From: Hippasteria phrygiana
Taxonomy: Eukaryota; Echinodermata; Asteroidea; Valvatida; Goniasteridae
Direction of reading: 5' to 3'
Assembly: GCA_037893225.1 (NCBI GenBank)
Contig: JAZGUH010000145.1
Coordinates: 496,001 to 560,000, forward strand
DNA length: 64,000 nucleotides
Every line of letters starts with the position of its first letter. Position 1 is the first letter of the stretch. Positions 56,449-64,000 of the stretch are shown piece after piece. The position numbers were made by a program, and so were the translations under genes. The notes beneath the pieces are model-generated. The model was not told where the DNA came from, searched no databases, and was given only the letters and a program-made list of their open reading frames with translations.

Positions 56449-57074
56449 TGTTACATGGGTGTGCTGTCGCTGCCGCTCTCCAGTTGATTTGATAAGCACG
56501 CCCTGACGCTGCTCGATGGGGTGTTACATCTTAACTTGAGGGGCCGGGGCCGCGGCCGCTACCGCGTTGCTGTCTCGTTTTGCTACGGCCTGCTTGATGT
56601 GATCAGACGTCTGCGGGATCCCACATTAAATCTCGGTACAGGAGCTGGTCCCGCTGAGTTGATGGCCTAGATCTGGGTCCAACGGCCCGTCGTCCACCGG
56701 ACTTGCATCTTATTGCCGGTTCCACACTCCTTGCGGGACTTGAGACCTTGAGCTCTACCGATGCCTGCCTAACCATGTCGCCTCCTGCCGTTCATCTCTT
56801 CGTCCGCCGGCTGCCAAGTCTACCTCTCAAGCCCCTCATCATTTGTATCTTATTCGGATACCGGTATCCTATTCATTTATCTTATTAATAATGTATTTCT
56901 TAGTCGCCAGTTCGTTCACTCGATGTAAATATTCTTTTGTTTGAGGAGTAATTATGTGAATTTCGTTTAATACATTAATCTCGTCTCAGCCGTCTTATTC
57001 TTTATGGGTTTAGCCCTTGTCTGTCCTAGTTTGGCCTATTTCCTTTTCCCAGTTTGATATCCGACTTCGTAACA
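56449..57074 (+). repeat. 5' LTR of a Gmr1-like Ty3/gypsy element
   Basis: The right boundary ends GTAACA at 57074, 8 bp before the primer-binding site. TGTTAC, the exact inverse, occurs at 56440, 56449 and 56522, so the left boundary is uncertain. The segment is more GC-rich than its surroundings. No 3' LTR is seen, so the boundary cannot be confirmed by comparison. Confidence 0.55.
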
Positions 57075-57082
57075 GATATTAT

Positions 57083-57100
57083 TGGGGGCTGGTCCGGGAA
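57083..57100 (+). other. Primer-binding site, tRNA-Pro type
   Basis: TGGGGGCTGGTCCGGGAA matches the well-known tRNA-Pro complementary primer site used by many retroelements at 16 of 18 positions. It sits just inside the LTR, where minus-strand DNA synthesis would start. Confidence 0.75.
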
Positions 57101-57251
57101 ATGGAAAACCTAAAAGCCAGATTTTGAAACCTGTTAACCGTAATTTTTCTCGTGAGAAATAACGGCGGCTTTGACGATGATTATGTGTACGGCTTGAATT
57201 GTATATATTGTACCGGTACTCGTTGTGTTTGTACTTAACTGAATCCCCAAA

Positions 57252-58306
57252 ATGAGTTTTTCGGTCGAAAGGTTTCTTGACAAATCAGAGTTGAAGATGT
57301 TGATGAGTTGACAAAAGAGCAGTTAGTTACCCTTGCAGAAAGCTTTGATATCAAAGTTTTTAGTGGAGCTAAAAAGACGCATGTAAATCGTCTGGTAACT
57401 AAGGCACTTGTTGAAAGTGGGTACATTGAAGCTGAAACTGAATCATCAAGTCAAAATGAATTGAAAATGCTGAGATTACAACTTAAGATGAGGGAAATTG
57501 AAAAAGAAACGGAGCTGGAAAGGTTGAATTTTGAGCGTGATAAAATGAATCACGAGTTGAAGATGAAAGAACTTGAACTCCACGGGCACACCGAAAAACT
57601 GACTCATTTTGGCTTCGACTTTGCTAAAAATATTCGGTTAGTCCCGAAATTTGATCAAAGAGAAGTTGCGAAATATTTCACTTGGTTTGAAAATTTGGCG
57701 CAGAAACTCAATTGGCCTAAAGAACACTGGACCACTTTACTCCATAGTGTCTTTGAGGGCAAAGCCAGAGATGTGTATACTGCACTATCAGCTGAGCAAA
57801 GTTCGGACTATGATGTCGTAAAGCAAATAATTCTGAAAGCTTACGAACTTGTGCCCGAAGCATATAGACAAAAGTTCAGAAATGTTAAGAAACAACCAAA
57901 TCAAACTTATGTGGAGTTTGCCCGAGAGAAAACTAATCACTTTGATAGGTGGCTTCATTCCAAAGATGTCACCAATGACTTTGATAAGTTGCGTAATGTC
58001 ATGTTACTTGAAGAATTCAAAAACTGCATCCCTAGTCCGGTCAAAACTCATTTGGCAGATAGAGGAGTAGAGGCACTTGAGGCCGCTGCCATTATGGCAG
58101 ATGACTTTGAATTGTCTCACCGTCAGTCGTTTAGTTCACCCAATTTCAATTCCCAGAAACGATGGTACAAAAATAGCGGGAATAATGAATTCAAATCCCC
58201 GCACTCGAGTAGTTCTGGGTCGGAGTTAAACTCGGCCAAAGAACAAGGGTTTAGCTCAAAGGAACAAGAGTCTAACCCTTCCGGTATAGTTCGCCAAATT
58301 TTTTAA
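57252..58306 (+). pseudogene. Gag polyprotein of Gmr1-like Ty3/gypsy element, SCAN-like capsid
   Basis: The open part runs from 57308 but has no ATG there (TTG). An ATG at 57252 begins MSFSVERFLDK in another frame, so one shift lies between 57252 and ~57290. Counting from 57308, residues ~52-92 are a charged coiled coil, ~105-180 the capsid N-terminal part, and ~182-268 a SCAN-like helical domain (LVPEAYRQKFR, HFDRWLHS, DKLRNVMLLEEF, LADRGVEALEAA). SCAN domains of vertebrate zinc-finger proteins are known to derive from Gmr1-like gag. The frame ends at TAA 58304-58306. A CCHC-like knuckle (VCHKLGHTYETC) follows in the same frame but lacks the first Cys. Confidence 0.8.
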
Positions 58307-58384
58307 GGCGAAATACCAGACCGATCTGCAGTTTGTCACAAACTTGGGCATACTTATGAAACGTGTTTCAAAAGGAAACATCAA

Positions 58385-58879
58385 ATGGAAAAGGGCGTTG
58401 CTTTGACTGCCAACATGTCTTCAGGGATATCCCACAATGATTTGACCCCTTCCATTGTTTCAAATCCTGTTAGCAGATCGGCATTGAATCCAGAAATTGC
58501 CCAATATTCAAGTCGTTTAAACGTTGAACAAAATAGCTATGAACCTTTCATGTCAGAAGGTCGTGTTTCGTACACTCAAGGTGGCGATTCGTATTTGGTT
58601 CACATTCTAAGGGATACGGGTGCTGCCCAATCATTGCTTTTGAGTAGTGTTATCCCATCTATTGGTGACCGTAATAGCAAAACTAGTGTGTTAATTAGAG
58701 GGGTAGGAAGCGAATTTCATAGTATTCCTCTCCATCGGGTGTACCTTAAATCCAATTTTAAGACTGGACTTGTCAATGTTGGTATTGTTCCCAGTCTGCC
58801 TGTAGAGGGCGTTTCATTCATTCTAGGAAATGATATTGCAGGATCAAAGGTAGACCCTCAATGCACACCTTGTGTTTAA
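58385..58879 (+). pseudogene. Retrotransposon aspartic protease region
   Basis: 165 codons including the stop, in the same frame as gag. The catalytic DTG is at residues 77-79 (HILRDTGAAQSLLL) and the C-terminal ILGNDIAGS motif at ~150 is typical of Ty3/gypsy proteases, which cleave the element polyproteins. It is bounded by in-frame TAA codons on both sides (58304-58306 and 58877-58879), so it cannot be made as part of a gag-pol fusion without readthrough. Confidence 0.8.
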
Positions 58880-58927
58880 CTAACGACTAATCCTTCCTCT
58901 AATCCTGACACAGAGCGGATTTCTGAA

Positions 58928-60326
58928 ATGTATCCGGGTATTTTTCCCGCCTGTGTAACTACTAGGTCTATGGCCTGTAAACGTGGGGAGGATATAATCC
59001 TATCTGAAGATAGGGCCAAAGATAATGAATGTTTTAAGTTGGCAGATACATTCTGGACAAATATTAAAAACGAGGTACCTCTGAATCGAATCCAAACTCA
59101 AAAGAGTTTCCAAGATTCTCAGTCTAAGCCCATTGTGTTCGGCAAATTTGGGCTAATTTCAGAGCAACAATCAGACTTTGAATTAAGTAAATTGCGTAGT
59201 ACTGCCCTTAGTGAAAAGGAAGCCGAACAAGTCCCGGTTTGTTACTTTGAGTCGGAAACTGGGGTGCTCATGCGAAAATGGCGGCACCCTGAAGTTCCCG
59301 CTGATGAAGAATGGGGTGAAATTTATCAGATTGTGGTTCCCCCATCCTATCGTGCAGAAATCATGAGGATTGCTCATGAACTGCCAATGTCTGGCCACCT
59401 TGGAGTACGCAAAACTCAAGATCGAATTATGCGGCATTTCTTTTGGCCAAAATTGCATAAAGATGTCAGTGAATTTTGTAGAACTTGTCATACATGCCAA
59501 ATTGTGGGCAAACCTAACCAAAAAATACCAGTTGCCCCTCTGATCCCAGTTCCTGCATGTGGGCAGCCCTTTGATAAGGTCATCATTGACTGTCAGACCT
59601 TTACCCAAAACCAGGTCGGGTCACGAGTACCTCTTGACAATCATGGATGTAGTGACCAGATATCCCGAGGCTATACCTCTGAAGAAAATTACGGCCACTG
59701 TCATTTCAGAGGCCCTCGTTAAGTTCTTCACCAAAGTGGGATTGCCAAAAGAAGTTCAGCATGACCAGGGGTCTAATTTCACCAATAAAGTGTTCAAACA
59801 GGTACTGAAATCTCTAGGGATATCTCAGTCCATATCACCAGCCTACCATCCACAGTCACAAGGTGTATTAGAACGGTATCACCAGACACTAAAATCTATG
59901 ATCCGAAAGTTGTCTCATGATCGGCAAGATGACTGGGACAAAGGTATCGATTTCCTGCTATTTGCGACTAGGGAAGCTCCTTGTGAGGCCACGGGGTTTA
60001 GCCCATTTGAATTGGTTTTCGGCCACGAAGTTCGTGGACCGCTGAAATTTATCAAAGAGAAATAGATCTCACCAGAACCACAGTCTGAAACAAACATACT
60101 TGATTATGTGTCAAACCTCAAAGAAAGGATGCATGTAGCGTATGAGATTGCCCAAGCAAACTTGGATAAATCGCAAAAACTCATGAAATCTAGGTTTGAC
60201 AAACACTCCGTGGATCGAACCTTTGACGCAGGTGATCGGGTCTTAATCTTACTTCCGGTGCAAGGTGGAGCCTTAAGAGCAAAGTTTAGCGGACCCTACC
60301 TGATTGAGAAGAAACTGAAGTGTTAA
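58928..60326 (+). pseudogene. Integrase of Gmr1-like element, broken
   Basis: It follows the protease directly, with no reverse transcriptase between. HHCC zinc domain at ~59368-59505 (ELPMSGHLGVRKTQDRIMRH, CRTCHTC). The catalytic core then continues in another frame after a shift near 59590-59620. The three acidic residues of the DDE triad are all readable (TIMDVVTRYPEA, VQHDQGSNF, GVLERYHQ). An in-frame TAG at 60063-60065 interrupts it. The C-terminal part (60108-60326) has a GPY/F-type motif (FSGPYLIEKKL) and stops after another frame break. Integrase would join element DNA into the chromosome; this copy is dead. Confidence 0.85.
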
Positions 60327-61290
60327 CTATGTAGTAAAAACACCTGACCGTAAGAAATGTAGACGGATCTGTCATGTAAATATGTTAAAGAGATATCATG
60401 AGAGAAAATCTCCAGTTGCAGTTGCAATCGTTGAACAAGTAGAAGAAAAAGCCACTGACCTACAAGTCGAGAATGATGACTCTATGCCCGGTTTACAAGT
60501 CTCTGCTACCATGACGGAAAATTCTGAAGTTTGCTTGTACCTAAGTGTAACCGAGGTGGTCAAGCAAAACTGGGGAACTCCATGGGCTCTGACTAGGATA
60601 TATTATATCATTATCTAACATGTACTCAGTTTCTTCCTTAACAGCCCTGAGTTTCGTAGGATTGAGGCGATACGGATGCTGTTTAATTGGTTTGGCCTCA
60701 CCGACATCTACGTCATGAAAAAGCACTGACGTACGCCCTGGTTTATCTGAAAAGATACAACCATAAGAGTTGATTATGTTAATAATCTCAGTCTGCTTAT
60801 CATCAGGCAAGTGTTGCAACTTGATTTCGAGCTTGCTCAACACTTCAGAATTTTCCGTCATGGTAGCAGAGACTTGTAAACCGGGCATAGAGTCATCATT
60901 CTCGACTTGTAGGTCAGTGGCTTTTTCTTCTACTTGTGCAACTGGAGATTTTCTCTCATGATATCTCTTTAACATATTTACATGACAGATCCGTCTACAT
61001 TTCTTACGGTCAGGTGTTTTTACTACATAGTTAACACTTCAGTTTCTTCTCAATCAGGTAGGGTCCGCTAAACTTTGCTCTTAAGGCTCCACCTTGCACC
61101 GGAAGTAAGATTAAGACCCGATCACCTGCGTCAAAGGTTCGATCCACGGAGTGTTTGTCAAACCTAGATTTCATGAGTTTTTGCGATTTATCCAAGTTTG
61201 CTTGGGCAATCTCATACGCTACATGCATCCTTTCTTTGAGGTTTGACACATAATCAAGTATGTCTACATTTGTCACTTGAAGGTTTGACC
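60090..61290. repeat. Inverted duplication at the 3' end of the gypsy element
   Basis: The plus-strand arm ~60095-60531 is repeated in inverse at ~60842-61275, with ~310 bp between. The arms are nearly identical except for a 15-base in-frame indel (extra near 60420 in the plus arm). Both stop after the same KKLKC, so the frame break predates the inversion. The inner spacer belongs to the minus-strand copy. Confidence 0.85.
60541..61276 (-). pseudogene. Integrase C terminus running into reverse transcriptase start (inverted copy)
   Basis: On the minus strand, 61276-61031 encodes the integrase tail, and 60975-60541 a linker (MLKRYHERK) leading into the N-terminal part of a Ty3/gypsy reverse transcriptase (VGEAKPIKQHPYRLNP, DNDIIYPSQSPWSSPV). 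It is cut off before the catalytic motifs. It documents the order integrase then reverse transcriptase, opposite to ordinary Ty3/gypsy elements. Confidence 0.8.
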
Positions 61291-61916
61291 GGACAAGAGG
61301 GAGAGTCTTCCTTGTTTTACCGGTCTACGAATTAGAACTTATCTTCATAATAGTGTGGTAACCTTTTGATAAATTAAGAATAACTGATATACATGTACAT
61401 GTACATGTATATAGAACTGTTTTGATTTTTGTGACTTCTGTCAGTAGCTGTTTAAACAAATAGTATACATTGAATTTCTAAATAATCTAGTATAAACTTC
61501 CTGCACTTTTTGTGAAACATACTAAATATTTACATATTCAATCGGTCTTGTAGACATTACTTATAAGTCAGATATTGAAGTACATTGTGAGGAGTTACAC
61601 TTTGATAACGTATACTGTGAATGTTTATCCAGTTCCTTGGGTACATTGACACGTTCTAACGAAGTCGTAGTCTTGTCTTTCTTTCTTACAACTGCAGGTT
61701 TTGAAGAACTATCGTGCAGCAGACCTCCACTTTTGCCAATCCCCTTCCCTCGCTCGCGATTCTTGCTTTGCGTCCTTCACATCTTGGAAGTGGCAGCGAC
61801 CGACATTAGGAAAACGGTATTTATTGCATGCACATTTCAGTTCTTGAACCTAGACGTGTAATAACCATTTTTTCCAATGTAACCAGCAGGTTGACGTATT
61901 ATACATATATTTAAAG
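61291..61916. other. Spacer, nothing recognised
   Basis: AT-rich, with an (ACATGT)n run at ~61390-61410. No 3' LTR of the gypsy element is seen here. Confidence 0.4.
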
Positions 61917-62473
61917 ATGGCGACGGGTGGAGAAGAACCTGGGGCTTTGATTTTGAAGAGTCTAAGTACACTTTTCAGTCTGTGCAGGCTAAGCCTACCT
62001 TCTTGCTCTTACCCAGTCAGAAGAAGCTTCCTACTTTTTCTGGACTGGTGGAGAGCAAGTTGGAAGACTGGATTTGCGACATGGAATCTGCGGTGGAAGC
62101 CCGTCCTTTGTCCGAACAAGAGAAGGTGGAATTTATCTTTCAGCACCCGAGTGGTCCTGCGAAAGATGAAGTTAAATTTCGGGGACGAGACTCTGTAGAT
62201 AAAGTCTTTTCGATCTTGCGAGATGTTTTTGGGGTTCAAGGTTCCTCGGTGCAACTCCAACGAGCCTTCTTCGAACGTAGGCAGAAGGAAGACGAAAATT
62301 TGAGAGATTTTTCTCATTGTCTGCTAGAGTTATTTGAAAGAGCCAAGCGCAAATCCCCTTACCTTATGCAAAACAAAGAACCTCTTTTGAATTATATTTT
62401 AGGAAACAGGGATGCAGTGGCACAAGAATCCTTCGTCAATAATATACAATATTTTATTTACATCAAGTCGTGA
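61917..62473 (+). pseudogene. Capsid (gag) fragment of a second retroelement
   Basis: From ~61982 the frame reads LPTFSGLVESKLEDWICDME, DEVKFRGRDSVDKVFSILRD and FERRQKEDENLRDFSHCLLE. This is a retrotransposon-type capsid similar to those related to PNMA/ZCCHC12-like proteins and different from the gag at 57.3 kb. An ATG at 61917 starts in another frame. The capsid match ends around 62425 and is followed by unrelated AT-rich codons. No protease, integrase or LTR is attached. Confidence 0.55.
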
Positions 62474-64000
62474 AAAATTGATTGATTGATTGATTTAGGG
62501 CGAGACAGAACTCTCACAAAACCGTCGTGAAAGACGTAATAGATGTTTTTATATATGATCTAAACGACAGTCAAATGAGGATATTCAATCTGCAAAAATA
62601 CAAGAAAATTCAAATGAAATTGTTAATATATAATAAGTCCATTTATGTTGCCAGAGTAAGGAAGAGTTCTCTTCCTAACAACAATGTCAGTAAAATTTAC
62701 AATGCACTGGATAACCCTAAGTCAATGTATTTAATCACATTAAGATGTTCAACTAACAGTGCCATGAATAAACTGCACACGCATTACATGCAAGGTAAAT
62801 CACCAGTATGTTGCATTTTATGTAAAAATACAAATTGATCAACCGCTCCATGATTATTAATACATAAATGGCACGTGAAATTGAGAGAACATGTCCAAAA
62901 TAACGGATCTCCAACCTTATTTGTAAACCTTACCAACTATACAAAGCCGGGGTTGGCAACAGCCGTTCAGCTACACATATGGAAGGTGAGGTACGCAGAT
63001 GTTATGACTAAAATACAAATAATTATTCCACGATAGTATACATATACGCAAGTATAACTTGTTGCGAAAATAGATGTATCGCAGCTCACTTCATCTTCTG
63101 CGAGTTAATTTACTCAGTCATAAAAAATCAATTCAGAAGAGGCAACTTCCCCATTTCTACATGTAGACCACATGCATTTGTGCACAGGACATGTGTATCT
63201 TAGGATACAAACCCAGAATCTTTATACACATAAATTACAGGAGTAAAAATATTTTGGATGAAGACCAATATTAATAAATGTTAAGGGTCTTCATACCATC
63301 CAAAACAATGGAAATCTACTTGCGAATTCCTATAATGTGTCTTGAATTTCCTTTGATCGAGTCCCTCAGAGGAATCAAAAATACCGTGAAACCGTGTCTA
63401 ATGAGTACTATATTGTAAATCTTCCATTATTCAGATCAGAGTCTATAGTTCAAATACTTTGTCTGCAAAGACACATCAATCAACTTGTCTACAATTATAT
63501 CCAATTTTCATGCATCATGAGGTGAATTTTACAAAGTACAAGAAATGTACAAGTATGTACACAATATATGCAATATGTATAAAAGCAAGTGTTTGCAACT
63601 TACCATGCAGCATCCCACGACTTCTGCCAATACAGTTGAATGGGAACTACTAATTAGGAATTGTACACGGTAATGTATATAATGTACAATATCAGGCTGC
63701 AAGTGCAGAAAAGCATGAGAAGCACAACACAAATCGATGTTCTCTCATAAAGGCTCTGAAGCAGAGTGTCTGATCAGAACAACTCCAGCAATCAGCCCAC
63801 CTCCAACCAGGCGGGGTGGTGCAATCCTAAGCTTCACATCTTGAATACAGATGCAGGACAACAATAAAAGAAAACAGCATTTGTTTGCATAGCTGCATAA
63901 TTATGCAACAGCACAACCCACATGTGCACAATAACCGCTATGAAAAGTGAAAGCTTGCTTAGTACCAAAAGAGGGCGCTCTACAAATCTTTGTATATTCT
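62474..64000. other. AT-rich end of window, nothing recognised
   Basis: A short (TTGA)n run lies at 62478-62496. One 103-codon frame (62527-62838) is AT-rich and lacks a recognised motif. No RNA gene or structured repeat is seen. Confidence 0.35.

Noticed and set aside
60382..60618. Separate small gene starting MLKRYHERK
   Set aside because: It is the linker of the retroelement after integrase, repeated in inverse at 60975, followed by a breakpoint.

Overview
The window is eukaryotic nuclear DNA, about three quarters repeats and mobile-element remains. It most likely comes from a marine invertebrate deuterostome (echinoderm, hemichordate or amphioxus; the class cannot be fixed from sequence alone). 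The reasons are intron-containing host genes, a duplicated TRIM-type RING/B-box/coiled-coil/NHL gene, a Tx1-clade LINE, a Ty3/gypsy element with the Gmr1 domain order (a group known from deuterostomes), and many ACATGTAC-type motifs.

Layout. 1-3.4 kb holds locally duplicated unique-looking DNA. 3.4-12 kb is one dispersed/tandem repeat family, whose core is a ~605 bp unit with about nine copies of the CRE palindrome TGACGTCA. Copies end in variable hairpins inside a GGAAAAGC/GCTTTTCC stem, followed by a (TTC)n tract. A full-length two-ORF Tx1-like LINE (12.02-18.54 kb) sits inside one (TTC)n tract; the repeat resumes at 18.5-19.5 kb and 21.5-22.75 kb. 22.76-24.36 kb carries a ~530-codon coding run, unrecognised and broken by three frame changes, next to a DP-encoding hexamer array.

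25.4-44.2 kb is a set of segmental duplications. One unit carries a TRIM pseudogene (29.18-30.19 kb). A second lost its TRIM part and was hit by a 3.3 kb inverted-repeat element and a 597 bp hAT element. The third carries an apparently intact two-exon TRIM gene (41.46-44.22 kb), with a 2.1 kb hAT-like element just upstream whose empty site survives in the first unit.

45-56 kb holds parts of two host genes: three minus-strand exons resembling the C-terminal part of a regulator of microtubule dynamics (RMDN) protein, and one plus-strand exon of a retinol-dehydrogenase-type SDR, among several MITEs and palindromes. 56.4-61.3 kb is a decayed Gmr1-like Ty3/gypsy element (5' LTR, tRNA-Pro-type primer site, SCAN-like gag, protease, integrase) ending in an inverted second copy that runs from integrase into reverse transcriptase. 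A second capsid-like fragment lies at 61.9-62.5 kb. The rest is AT-rich with nothing recognised.

All calls come from reading the sequence and the translations; no database search was possible. Family names are recognised from motif patterns, and the boundaries of decayed elements are approximate.
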